From NCBI GenBank assembly GCA_965230275.1, contig CBDDKO010000002.1, forward strand, positions 2,480,001 through 2,544,000: DNA of 64,000 nt. The letters run 5' to 3'. Position 1 is the stretch's first letter, and each line of letters begins with the position of its first letter. A program made the translations under genes and the position numbers. The notes under the pieces are model-generated. The model searched no databases. It was not told where the DNA came from and saw nothing but the letters and a program-made list of their open reading frames with translations. Shown here in pieces: positions 27,247 to 35,588 of the stretch. Source of the DNA: JAJRRS01 sp965230275 (lineage in GTDB: Bacteria; Planctomycetota; Phycisphaerae; Phycisphaerales; Phycisphaeraceae).

Positions 27247-27280
27247 CACGGACTATCCCTTACATGCTTCGGAGAAGACC

Positions 27281-27862
27281 ATGGTCATGACCCCCTCCAC
27301 GATGCTCCCACTCGGCACGGCTGCGCCGGACTTTGCGCTACCCGACACCGACGGCAACACAGTGTCGCTTGGCGACTTCACGGACGCCAAGGCGCTGCTG
27401 GTGATGTTCATCTGCAACCACTGCCCGTTTGTCGTGCATGTCGCGGATGAGCTGGCGCGCCTGGCGAAGGACTACCAGCCCAAGGGTCTGTCCGTCGTGG
27501 CGATCAGTTCCAACAGCATCGAAAGCCACCCGCAGGACGGGCCGGAGAAGATGAAAGAAGAGAAGGCCCAGCGCGGGTACACGTTCCCCTATCTCTACGA
27601 CGCCTCGCAGGCCGTCGCCAAGGCGTACACCGCCGCGTGCACGCCGGACTTCTTCCTGTTCGATGGCGGACACAAGCTGATCTACCGCGGCCAGCTAGAC
27701 GACAGCCGGCCGAACTCGGGCATCCCGGTGACCGGTGAAGACTTGCGCGCCGCGCTCGATGCGGTGCTGGCCGGTCAGTCGGCGTCGAGCGATCAGAAGC
27801 CGTCGATCGGTTGCAACATCAAATGGAAACCGGGCAACGCGCCGGCCTACTTCGGCGGGTGA
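27281..27862 (+). CDS. Thioredoxin-fold redox protein (AhpC/TSA or ResA-like)
   Basis: A 193-residue thioredoxin-fold protein. It has the peroxiredoxin-like opening APDFALPDTDGNTVSLGDF, a CNHCPFV active-site motif with a CxxC pair, and the conserved tail CNIKWKPGNAPAYF shared by a widespread family of putative thiol oxidoreductases. No signal peptide is seen. GGAGAAGACC precedes the ATG at 27,281. The end overlaps the convergent next gene by 16 bp. Confidence 0.85.
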   Translation: MVMTPSTMLPLGTAAPDFALPDTDGNTVSLGDFTDAKALLVMFICNHCPFVVHVADELARLAKDYQPKGLSVVAISSNSIESHPQDGPEKMKEEKAQRGYTFPYLYDASQAVAKAYTAACTPDFFLFDGGHKLIYRGQLDDSRPNSGIPVTGEDLRAALDAVLAGQSASSDQKPSIGCNIKWKPGNAPAYFGG

Positions 27863-28674
27863 GCAGCCAAGCTCTCATTTTCAAGGTTCTTTTCCTCGCG
27901 CTCCCGGGTGATCCGTTCGAGTAACCTGTGCGCCTTAAACGCCTTGCCGATCACTCGGTAGTCAGGGTCCTGCTTTAGATTACCCAAGACTTCTTCAAGT
28001 TCGGCCAATGTGGGATTCAATGGTGCAAGACGCTTCACGATCTTCCATCTGAAAGTATCGCGCGTGAATCGTGTTGTGTCCGTGGCGACACTGTATAAAA
28101 ACCCAAGAGCAAGAAGTCCCAGCACGCTGAACGCTGCATACATCGATGCATCAGGATGTGACATCGAGGCGGGCAGTGATTCAACGATCAGAAATGCCAC
28201 CAAGGGCAGCATAAATATGGCAAGCAGCCAAAGCGCCGATACCCCGTCCACGTTGATGTGTTGGCCTCGCTCTGCGACGGGTAAAATGATTGCTGTAAAC
28301 GGGTGATAGAGCAGGGCCTGTCGCTCTTCCTCGCTGCCATCACCGGCCGCTACTCGATCGCGCAGGTCCATCACCTTAGCCATTGTGCTGACCAGTTCAG
28401 GATTCGTCTGGTCCACTAACGCTTCAAGGCTTTCAGGACGTTTCTCACTAACATTGACATACTGCGACTCATCGACGCCGAACTGGTTCTTACACGTTTT
28501 ACACTGGCATACATGACCGATCGGCTTACCTCTGCCCAGGGGAACATAGTAGAGATGAGAAACCGTCTTGAGCTCAATCAGACGACAGACTCGGGCTTCG
28601 TCACAGATCGGGCAATACTCGGCGACCCAACCCTGTTTCCTCTCAACCTGCTTTGTGCCCCAGATAATGAACAT
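27847..28674 (-). CDS. Hypothetical zinc-ribbon membrane protein
   Basis: A 275-residue protein with an N-terminal double zinc-binding site (YCPICDEARVC, then CQCKTCKNQF), two TM helices around residues 145-195, and a charged C-terminal helix (ERITREREEKNLENES). The N-terminal ribbon lies on the same side as a long acidic linker. The family is not recognised. Base composition is somewhat less GC-rich than neighbours. It overlaps the 3' end of the thioredoxin-fold gene by 16 bp in a convergent layout. Confidence 0.65.
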   Translation of the reverse strand: MFIIWGTKQVERKQGWVAEYCPICDEARVCRLIELKTVSHLYYVPLGRGKPIGHVCQCKTCKNQFGVDESQYVNVSEKRPESLEALVDQTNPELVSTMAKVMDLRDRVAAGDGSEEERQALLYHPFTAIILPVAERGQHINVDGVSALWLLAIFMLPLVAFLIVESLPASMSHPDASMYAAFSVLGLLALGFLYSVATDTTRFTRDTFRWKIVKRLAPLNPTLAELEEVLGNLKQDPDYRVIGKAFKAHRLLERITREREEKNLENESLAAHPPK

Positions 28675-28704
28675 GACAGAATACCCCCTGAATCAAGGGA
28701 TGGT

Positions 28705-30012
28705 TCAATTGATAGCCCAACGCGGCTGGCCGGTGGCGTCAAGCACGGCGGACCACATTTCGCCGTAGGGGTCGACGCATTGGCGCTCACTCACGGCGAG
28801 TTTGATCGGGATGTGGCAGAACCGGCCGTGCCACTTGCCGATGATCAACTCGGTCTTGCCCGCCATCGCGGCGTGGGCGGCATAAGCCGCGAGCCTAAAG
28901 CACAGCACGCTGTCGACCGGCTCGGCGGGGACGCCACGGATGATGTAACTGGGGTCGATGTACTTCATCGAGACGGGGTTGTCGATCGACTTGAAGTGTT
29001 CGATGATGCGGTCGCGTAGAAGTATGCCGATGTCGCCGAGCTTCTGGTTGCCGCTCTTGTCGGTGCCGGACGCTTCGCAGAACTCCTGGCCCGCGCCCTC
29101 GGCGACGACGATCACGGCGTGCCCGCGCGCATCGAGCCGCTTCTCCAGGTGCGTTAATAAACCGTCCGGACCTTCCAGCGGGAATCCCACCTCGGGGATC
29201 AGCACGTAATTCACATCGTTACTCGCCAGCGCTGCGCCGGCGGAGATGAAACCGCTGTGCCGACCCATGAGCTTGACCAGGCCGATCCCACGCTTCGCGC
29301 CGCGGGCCTCGTTATGCGCCGCGGTGACCGCCTCGTGGGCGATGGAGGCGGCGGTGATCAGCCCGAAGCTCTGCTCGACGTAGTGGATGTCGTTATCGAT
29401 CGTCTTGGGCAAGCCGACCACACTCATGGTCATCTTGCGCTTGCGTGCTGCTTCACTGACCGCCAGCGCCCCGCGCAGCGTGCCGTCACCGCCGACGCAG
29501 AAGAGGATGTCGACCCCGAGCGTGTCGAGGTAGTCGAGCATGGTGTCGCTGTCTTGCGGCCCGCGAGATGAGCCGAGCATCGTGCCGCCCTGCTCGTGGA
29601 TGGTGGCGACCTTCTCGGGCGTGAGTTTCATCGGCTCGTGGCCGAATGCCGGGTTTAGCCCCTCGTACCCGTAGCGGAAGCCCATGATGTCGCGCACGCC
29701 GTAGCGGTGCCAGAGCACCATGACCAGGCCGCGGATCACGTCGTTGAGCCCTGGGCAGAGCCCGCCGCAGGTCACGATGCCCGCGGTCGTCTTGGCGGGA
29801 TCGAAGAACAGCTTCGGCTCGGCGCCGGCCAGTTCAAAGGCGGGGTGCTCCCCATGGGTCGGTTCGCGTGGCGGCCAGGCATCATCAAACAGCATGTGCG
29901 TGAATCGGTGATCCCCCTGCGCCTCTGTCCGCGCCGCGATGGCGGCGGCGTTGGGCGATTCGAAAGCGGGCTCACCTAATGTCTTGATGCGTAGTTCTTC
30001 GGTGGTCGGCAT
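28705..30012 (-). CDS. pfk: 6-phosphofructokinase, ATP type with PPi-PFK-like features
   Basis: A 435-residue PFK that would phosphorylate fructose-6-phosphate in glycolysis. Motifs: TCGGLCPGLNDVIRG, GSSRGPQD, CVGGDGTLRGA, PKTIDNDIHYVEQSFG, MGRHSGFI. The glycine of GGDGT indicates ATP rather than PPi as donor, while lysine in PKTIDND is the residue of PPi enzymes; this mixed pair is known from the plant- and trypanosome-like group. The N-terminal ~85 residues are longer than in E. coli PfkA, as in that group. Confidence 0.93.
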   Translation of the reverse strand: MPTTEELRIKTLGEPAFESPNAAAIAARTEAQGDHRFTHMLFDDAWPPREPTHGEHPAFELAGAEPKLFFDPAKTTAGIVTCGGLCPGLNDVIRGLVMVLWHRYGVRDIMGFRYGYEGLNPAFGHEPMKLTPEKVATIHEQGGTMLGSSRGPQDSDTMLDYLDTLGVDILFCVGGDGTLRGALAVSEAARKRKMTMSVVGLPKTIDNDIHYVEQSFGLITAASIAHEAVTAAHNEARGAKRGIGLVKLMGRHSGFISAGAALASNDVNYVLIPEVGFPLEGPDGLLTHLEKRLDARGHAVIVVAEGAGQEFCEASGTDKSGNQKLGDIGILLRDRIIEHFKSIDNPVSMKYIDPSYIIRGVPAEPVDSVLCFRLAAYAAHAAMAGKTELIIGKWHGRFCHIPIKLAVSERQCVDPYGEMWSAVLDATGQPRWAIN

Positions 30013-30042
30013 AACAGCGGACAGTGTAGACTGGTTTGCTGT

Positions 30043-30855
30043 GTGTGTGAATTGTCATATACGCCCGATCCATCGTTGTTAAGGTCGTATGAATTGGACG
30101 CTACCCAGATCATCCTCGTTTCCGCGGCGCTGGTGTTCGGCTGCATCGTGCAGGGGGCGGTCGGCTTCGGGGCGGGCCTGTTCGCAATCCCGCTGATGAT
30201 CTGGGCGGGCATCAACCTGCCGGCGGCGATCACCATTGTCCTGCTCGGCGTGATGATGCAGTGCTCATGGAACCTTTACCGGTACCGCGATCACGTCTCG
30301 GTGCGTGAACTGTTGCCGCTATTCATGATGCGGAGCCTGTCTTTGCCGGTGGGGATCATGCTGCTGGGCGTGCTCGTGGGGCTGGGCACGGCCCGAGTGA
30401 AACAGGCCGTGGGTCTGATGCTGTTACTCGCCCTGTCGATCCAGTGGCTGGGCAAGGTCAAGCCGAGGGACCATGTGGCCGGGGCCTGGACGGTGGTGGC
30501 GGGCGGTTTTAGCGGTCTGTTTGCCGGGCTGGTGGGGATGGGTGGGCCGCCGGTGGTGATGTGGGTGATGGCCCACGACTGGCCGGCGAAGAAGTCCCGG
30601 TCGTTTCTGTGGGCAACGTTCCTGATGCTGGTCCCATTTAACCTGACGCTGCTAGTTTATCGCTTCCCCGACGAGGTCTGGGGGCCGATGCTGTTGGGCT
30701 TGTGTTTAGCACCACTGACGCTGGCGGGTTCGGAGCTTGGGCTGCGTCTGGGGGGTCTGATGAATCGCCATCGTCTCCGGGCGGTGGCTCTGGGGCTGCT
30801 GGTCGTGCTGGCGCTGAGTTCGATCCTCGGGCCGGTGCTTGGCGATTGGGGTTAA
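30043..30855 (+). CDS. TSUP (TauE/SafE) family transporter
   Basis: A 270-residue membrane protein with about eight hydrophobic segments in two similar halves: VFGCIVQGAVGFGAGLFAIP and FSGLFAGLVGMGGPPVVMW each contain the GxGG-type motif of the family. TSUP proteins export or import sulfite, sulfoacetate and related anions; the substrate is unknown. The start is uncertain: GTG 30,043, TTG 30,052 and TTG 30,094 are all in frame before the first helix. Divergent from PFK. Confidence 0.85.
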   Translation: MCELSYTPDPSLLRSYELDATQIILVSAALVFGCIVQGAVGFGAGLFAIPLMIWAGINLPAAITIVLLGVMMQCSWNLYRYRDHVSVRELLPLFMMRSLSLPVGIMLLGVLVGLGTARVKQAVGLMLLLALSIQWLGKVKPRDHVAGAWTVVAGGFSGLFAGLVGMGGPPVVMWVMAHDWPAKKSRSFLWATFLMLVPFNLTLLVYRFPDEVWGPMLLGLCLAPLTLAGSELGLRLGGLMNRHRLRAVALGLLVVLALSSILGPVLGDWG

Positions 30856-30923
30856 GCGCTGCAAAAATCGCGTGATGGTATACAATCAGCAGACACCCGC
30901 ACCCCAATAGGCTCGTCTTCAGC

Positions 30924-33008
30924 ATGGCAAAATCTTCCCCACGGTCGTCAGGCAAAAAGGTCAAAGCCAAGTCGGCCAAATCGACTAAGAAGTCGAGCAA
31001 GACGACGACGAAGCCAAAGACGAATAAGAAGGCTGTCGAGAAGAAGGCCGCGCCGAAGAAGAAGGCCTCAACACCCAAAGCCGTCAAAGCGCCGGCCCCG
31101 GCCGATCCACCGAAGCCCGCCGCCGCAACCGCCACGGCTGAGAAGCCGAAGCTGTCCCGCGCAACCGACGTCAAGGTTGACGTGAAAGTAACCGACACGT
31201 CTCCCCCCCCGCCGACCGCGGCGCGTCGGGTCGAGCCGTTATTGCTGGAGATCGCGTGGGAGGTGTGCAACCAGGTCGGCGGGATCTACACGGTCCTGCG
31301 CTCGAAGGTGCCAAGCATGGTCAGCCGATGGGGCGGGCGGTATTGCCTAGTCGGGCCGTACAACCCTCACACGGCCGAGGTCGAGTTCGAGCCCGCGCCG
31401 CTGGTCGGCGCGATCGGCCAGGCCGTCAAGCAGCTGCAGGAGATGGGCTACAAAGCGCACTACGGCCGATGGCTGATCAGTGGTCGGCCACATGTCGTGC
31501 TCCTGGATATCGGTTCGGTCAGCGGGATGATCAACGAGGTGAAGTACCGCGTGTGGTCGGATCACGGGATCCCCTCCAGCAACGAGCCAAATGTCAATGA
31601 TGCGCTGGCGTTCGGTGAGATGTGCCGGGCGTTGCTGTCGATGCTGGCTCAGAAGGAATCGCAGCGCCGCCAGCTCGTCGCGCACTGCCACGAATGGCAG
31701 GCCGGCGCCACCATCCCGATGCTCCGCAAGGAGAACTGGCCGGGCTCACTGGTGTTCACCACTCATGCAACCCTGATCGGGCGCTACCTGGCGACTTCCA
31801 ACGCCTCGTTCTACGACCACCTGCCGTTCCTCAACGGGGATCAGGAAGCCAAGAACTTCAACGTCCACGCACAACACACGATCGAGAAAGCCGCGGCGCA
31901 CGGGTCGCACGTCTTCACCACCGTCTCCGACGTCACCGCTCAGGAATGCACGCACCTGCTGGGGCGTACGCCGGACATGCTCCTGCCCAACGGGCTGAAT
32001 ATCCGCCGGTTCACCGCGATCCACGAGTTCCAGACGCTGCACCAGCAGTACAAGGAGCGCCTGCACGAGTTCTCGATCGGCCACTTCTTCCCGAACTACA
32101 GCTTCGACCTGGACAACACGCTGTACATGTTCACCTCCGGCCGGTACGAGTACCTGAACAAGGGGATGGACCTGACCATCGAGGCGCTGGCCCGGCTGAA
32201 CCACCGGCTGCGCGAAACCGCCAGCCCGATGACCGTGGTCTTCTTCATCATCACCAAGGCGCCGTTCCGCTCGATCAACGTCAAGGCACTGCAGACCCGC
32301 GCGATGCTTAACGAGTTCCGCAACGCCGCCGACGCGATCAAGGAATCCATCGGCGAGGGCCTGTTCCTCTCCGCCAGCGCCGGGCAGATCCCCGACCTCA
32401 ACGGGCTGATGGATGACTACTGGCGTCTGCGTCTGCGCCGCGCGATCCACGCCTGGAAGAGCAAGACCCCCCCCGCCATCGTCACGCACGATCTTGTAGA
32501 CGACGCCAACGACCCCGTGCTGAACCAGCTGCGCAACTGCCAGCTGTTCAACCTACAGGGCGACCCGGTCAAGGTCGTCTTCCACCCGGACTTCGTGCAG
32601 GCGACCAACCCGCTGTTCGGATTGGAGTACGACCAGTTTGTGCGCGGCTGTCACCTGGGCGTGTTCCCCAGCTACTACGAGCCGTGGGGCTACACGCCGC
32701 TTGAGTCGATCGCGCTGGGTGTGCCGGCCGTCACCAGCGACCTGTCGGGCTTCGGCTCGTACCTCAAACAGCTCATGCCCGACCACGCGTCCAAGGGCAT
32801 CTACGTCGTGCCCCGGAGGCAAAACGACTTCCACCGCGCGGCCGACGAATTGGCCGACCGGCTGTTCCGCTTCGTCTCCCTGGGCCGGCGCGACCGCGTC
32901 ATGCTGCGCAACTCCGTCGAGTCGTTCAGCGAACACTTCGACTGGCACAACCTCGGCCGGCGCTACCACGAGACACACGACCTGGCGCTGGACCGCGTCG
33001 GTCAGTAA
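30924..33008 (+). CDS. GT3-type glycogen synthase with lysine-rich N-terminal extension
   Basis: A 694-residue enzyme. Residues from about 97 match eukaryotic glycogen synthases (GT3): LLLEIAWEVCNQVGGIYTVL, then AHCHEWQAG, FTTHATLIGRYL, and PSYYEPWGYTPLESIALGVP near the C-terminus. Bacterial GlgA (GT5) differs in these segments. It would extend glycogen from UDP- or ADP-glucose. The first ~75 residues are Lys/Ala/Pro-rich (KKSSKTTTKPKTNKK and KKAAPKKKAS), like histone H1 tails, and probably disordered. It is followed directly by the 21-bp repeats and the IS element. Confidence 0.9.
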   Translation: MAKSSPRSSGKKVKAKSAKSTKKSSKTTTKPKTNKKAVEKKAAPKKKASTPKAVKAPAPADPPKPAAATATAEKPKLSRATDVKVDVKVTDTSPPPPTAARRVEPLLLEIAWEVCNQVGGIYTVLRSKVPSMVSRWGGRYCLVGPYNPHTAEVEFEPAPLVGAIGQAVKQLQEMGYKAHYGRWLISGRPHVVLLDIGSVSGMINEVKYRVWSDHGIPSSNEPNVNDALAFGEMCRALLSMLAQKESQRRQLVAHCHEWQAGATIPMLRKENWPGSLVFTTHATLIGRYLATSNASFYDHLPFLNGDQEAKNFNVHAQHTIEKAAAHGSHVFTTVSDVTAQECTHLLGRTPDMLLPNGLNIRRFTAIHEFQTLHQQYKERLHEFSIGHFFPNYSFDLDNTLYMFTSGRYEYLNKGMDLTIEALARLNHRLRETASPMTVVFFIITKAPFRSINVKALQTRAMLNEFRNAADAIKESIGEGLFLSASAGQIPDLNGLMDDYWRLRLRRAIHAWKSKTPPAIVTHDLVDDANDPVLNQLRNCQLFNLQGDPVKVVFHPDFVQATNPLFGLEYDQFVRGCHLGVFPSYYEPWGYTPLESIALGVPAVTSDLSGFGSYLKQLMPDHASKGIYVVPRRQNDFHRAADELADRLFRFVSLGRRDRVMLRNSVESFSEHFDWHNLGRRYHETHDLALDRVGQ

Positions 33009-33020
33009 CGCCACGAAATG

Positions 33021-33082
33021 CGTCATTAATACAGCTCGATCCGTCATTAACGCAGTTCAATCTGTCATTCTCGCGCAGGGGC
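33021..33082 (+). repeat. Three imperfect 21-bp tandem units
   Basis: CGTCATTAATACAGCTCGATC is followed by CGTCATTAACGCAGTTCAATC and a degenerate third unit TGTCATTCTCGCGCAGGGGC. They separate the glycogen synthase stop from the IS left end; the third unit resembles half of the family A palindrome. Confidence 0.6.
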
Positions 33083-34056
33083 TTTATGCGCCATTTTATC
33101 TAACCGCTGGCGCTAACAAGCGTTCGCGCCCATACTGGTGGACCACTTACTCGACCTCACCGAGAAGGAGTCACCAGCATGGAACGCGAACTGTGGAACA
33201 TCTTAACGGCCCAACTCACCGTCATGTCAACCCTCGTCCGACGCCGGCGGTTTGTGCATCCCACCGCACGCATCCTTAGGGTCTACCTCTGGGCGGTGCT
33301 GCACGACCGACCGGTGTATTGGGCGTGTGAGCGTCGCCACTGGGTCGGCGTCAAGCCGCCGGCGGCGTTGCCGGATCAGTCGACCATGAGCCGGCGTCTG
33401 GCCCGGCCCGAAACCCGTCGGGCACTCGATCAACTGATGGATCGACTCGAGCCTCAAACACAACACGCGCTGACCCTGCGTATCGACGGCAAGCCGTTGG
33501 CCGTCGCCAAGCACAGCGTCGACCGCCGCGCGACGATCGGCCGCGGCGCCGGCGGGTTCCAGAAGGGCTACAAACTCCACGCGATTTATGCCGAGAATAA
33601 CCGCCCCGTCGCCTACCGTGTCGCGCCGATGAACGTCGACGAACGCATCGCCGCCAAGCAGATGATCGAACAAGAACAACTGGGCGAGGGCTACCTGCTG
33701 GCCGACGCCAACTACGAGACCAACCCGTTGTACGACCAGTCCGCCGGGGCGGGGCGCGTCCTGGTGACGCCGCGCCGCTTCCGCCACGCCAAGGGGCTGG
33801 GCCAGTCACGCGTGCACAGCCCGCACCGCGTGGCCATGATCCAGCGGATGCGTGCGCCTTCACCGTTCATCCGCCAACTGCTTAGCACCCGTCGCAGCGT
33901 CGAGACGCGCTTCGCCAACCTCTGCAACTTCGGCGGCGGCCTGACCCACCTGCCGCCGTGGGTGCGTGGCCGCCGTGTCGAGCCTTACGTCACCGCCAAA
34001 ATCCTGATCCGCCTGGCCCGCGACCATGTTATCAGGCAGGGGGTTGCATAAAGCCC
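33079..34056 (+). mobile_element. IS element of about 980 bp with DDE transposase
   Basis: Terminal inverted repeats GGGCTTTATGC (33,079-33,089) and GCATAAAGCCC (34,046-34,056) bracket one transposase gene. No target-site duplication was recognised, so the exact ends may be a few bases different. The transposase stop codon lies within the right inverted repeat. Confidence 0.8.
33179..34051 (+). CDS. DDE transposase (IS4/IS5-like)
   Basis: A 290-residue transposase. The first acidic residue is in LRIDGKPLAV near residue 105, the second in LLADANYETN near 180, and the glutamate in RRSVETRFANL near 240, matching the DDE pattern of the DDE_Tnp_1 superfamily. A strong ribosome-binding site (AAGGAGTCACC) precedes the ATG at 33,179. 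The frame is intact, so the element may still be active. The stop TAA at 34,049 is inside the right inverted repeat. Confidence 0.9.
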   Translation: MERELWNILTAQLTVMSTLVRRRRFVHPTARILRVYLWAVLHDRPVYWACERRHWVGVKPPAALPDQSTMSRRLARPETRRALDQLMDRLEPQTQHALTLRIDGKPLAVAKHSVDRRATIGRGAGGFQKGYKLHAIYAENNRPVAYRVAPMNVDERIAAKQMIEQEQLGEGYLLADANYETNPLYDQSAGAGRVLVTPRRFRHAKGLGQSRVHSPHRVAMIQRMRAPSPFIRQLLSTRRSVETRFANLCNFGGGLTHLPPWVRGRRVEPYVTAKILIRLARDHVIRQGVA

Positions 34057-34095
34057 GAAGGTGGGAATCCTGTTGGGCTTAGAAATAGAACACAT

Positions 34096-34120
34096 GGATC
34101 CCCGCCTGCGCGGGGATGAC
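34096..34120. repeat. REP-like palindrome, family A (copy 2)
   Basis: ATCCCCGC and GCGGGGAT flank CTGC, in the extended form GGATCCCCGCCTGCGCGGGG. This is the reverse-complement sequence of the 4,581 copy, 40 bp beyond the IS right end. Confidence 0.7.
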
Positions 34121-34148
34121 AAGCATAAATACCACTAATTGCAGGCCA

Positions 34149-35363
34149 TCAAGCCAGTGACAAGATCAGCTCGCGCTCGGCATCGCTGAGGCGCATATCG
34201 CGTCGGGCCATGGCGGTTTGGATCGTGGCGATGAGTTTGTCCGGGTCGTAGGGCTGTCGGCCGGCCCCGTTGTAGAACCCCAAAGCCTTGGCATACTTCG
34301 GTGCCCAGGTATCCCCGGCGAGCATGCACCCGGTCTGGATCACCGCGCCGGTTGGCAGGCGCGTGCCGATAGCGCTGCGGACGTGGTCACCGATGATCGA
34401 GCCGAAGAACGTGCGCCCGGTGTTCATCGCGGTCCCGCCGTCGTCGAGCTGGGCGCGGACCGGGCCGTAGGTGTTCTTCAGGTTCGAGGTATTCGTGCCT
34501 GCCCCGAGGTTGACCCACGCGCCGACCAGGCTGTCGCCGAGGTAGCCTTCGTGTGACTTGTTGCTGTAGCCGTGGATGATGCTCGCGGACACCTCGCCGC
34601 CGACCTTGCAGCCGGGCCCGATGACGGTGTTCGGCCGGATGCAGGCGTGCGGCATCACGGTGCTGTCCGGCCCGATGTAGCACGGGCCTTGCAGCACGGC
34701 CAGCGGATGAATAAGCGCACCTTCGTCAATCACCACCGGGCCCTGTTCGCTGTTGATCACGACTTGCGGCAACAGCGTCGCGCTTTGGCCGATCTTGACC
34801 GCGTGTTCACCGAACATGGTGACGTTGGCAAGCCGATCGGGTTCAACGGCTGCGATCTGCGATGCTTGCAGGTCCGCCAACAGGTTGGCGTTCAGCTCAT
34901 CGAGGATGTGCCAGGGCCGATCGATCAGGGCGCGGTCATTCAGTCGGATAGTGGAGGTATGATCGGGCAGCGCAAACCCGCCGTCGCGCAAGAACCCGTT
35001 GGCATCCGACGAGCTAAGGCACACCGCCACGACCTGACCGTCGCCTTGCACAAGCGCCTGGTTCAGGGCAAGCGTTCTGATCTCTTCGACAAACCGTTCG
35101 CCCAGCCATCGGCCGTTCACCAGGAGTTGTTTGTTGTTGCCCCCCGGCGTCTCGTTCACCGACGCCCCGGGGAACGATTCGCGTACGACGCCGACAAGTC
35201 GTTCGGGCACCCGGAATCCCGCAACGTCAGAACCCAGGGCCTGCTCTATCCGCTCATGGGTTGTGCGGGCACCGGTGCGCAGCTGAAAAACCGCACGCAG
35301 TGTGATGATTGGGCCGAACCGTCCGTGTCCGTCGTCGTAAATCGTGAGATTGTGTGTGTTCAT
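34149..35363 (-). CDS. GlmU-like putative sugar nucleotidyltransferase
   Basis: A 404-residue protein with an unusual nucleotidyltransferase-like N-terminus (the NTP_transf_4 type, without the classic GGxGTRL loop) and a C-terminal left-handed beta-helix of hexapeptide repeats (ALIHPLAVLQGPCYIGPDSTVM onward) with GTNTSNLKNTYGPV and SIIGDHVRSAIGTRL, as in GlmU-like acetyltransferases. It may activate or acylate a sugar phosphate for the cell envelope. True GlmU is a possible alternative, but the N-terminal loop argues against it. Divergent from dnaA. Confidence 0.75.
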   Translation of the reverse strand: MNTHNLTIYDDGHGRFGPIITLRAVFQLRTGARTTHERIEQALGSDVAGFRVPERLVGVVRESFPGASVNETPGGNNKQLLVNGRWLGERFVEEIRTLALNQALVQGDGQVVAVCLSSSDANGFLRDGGFALPDHTSTIRLNDRALIDRPWHILDELNANLLADLQASQIAAVEPDRLANVTMFGEHAVKIGQSATLLPQVVINSEQGPVVIDEGALIHPLAVLQGPCYIGPDSTVMPHACIRPNTVIGPGCKVGGEVSASIIHGYSNKSHEGYLGDSLVGAWVNLGAGTNTSNLKNTYGPVRAQLDDGGTAMNTGRTFFGSIIGDHVRSAIGTRLPTGAVIQTGCMLAGDTWAPKYAKALGFYNGAGRQPYDPDKLIATIQTAMARRDMRLSDAERELILSLA

Positions 35364-35441
35364 ATCAATCGGGGTGGATGATAACGATCATCGGCGATTC
35401 GGGGTACGTCAGATAGTTGGCCCCAATGAAACAGTTGACCA

Positions 35442-35470
35442 TTGACAGGAAGGACCCCGTTTCATAGTGT
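35442..35470 (+). promoter_or_regulatory. Candidate dnaA promoter
   Basis: TTGACA (35,442-35,447), 17-bp spacer, TAGTGT (35,465-35,470). The -35 is consensus, the -10 is weak. A perfect DnaA box follows 7 bp downstream. Confidence 0.5.
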
Positions 35471-35477
35471 GTGGAAT

Positions 35478-35486
35478 TGTGGATAA
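35478..35486 (-). promoter_or_regulatory. DnaA box upstream of dnaA
   Basis: TGTGGATAA, the exact complement of TTATCCACA. Its place just after the candidate promoter fits DnaA autoregulation and origin function. Confidence 0.75.
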
Positions 35487-35588
35487 CGGTTAACGAAGAT
35501 CTTGCAAACGACAACACGGTGGGCGACGCGGGTGTTCATCTCCATGCTTAGCTCGGTTGATCGTTAGCGATACTAATTAGTTCTCACA

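Noticed and set aside
33021..33082. Possible CRISPR array
   Set aside because: Units are directly adjacent without spacers and no cas genes are present.
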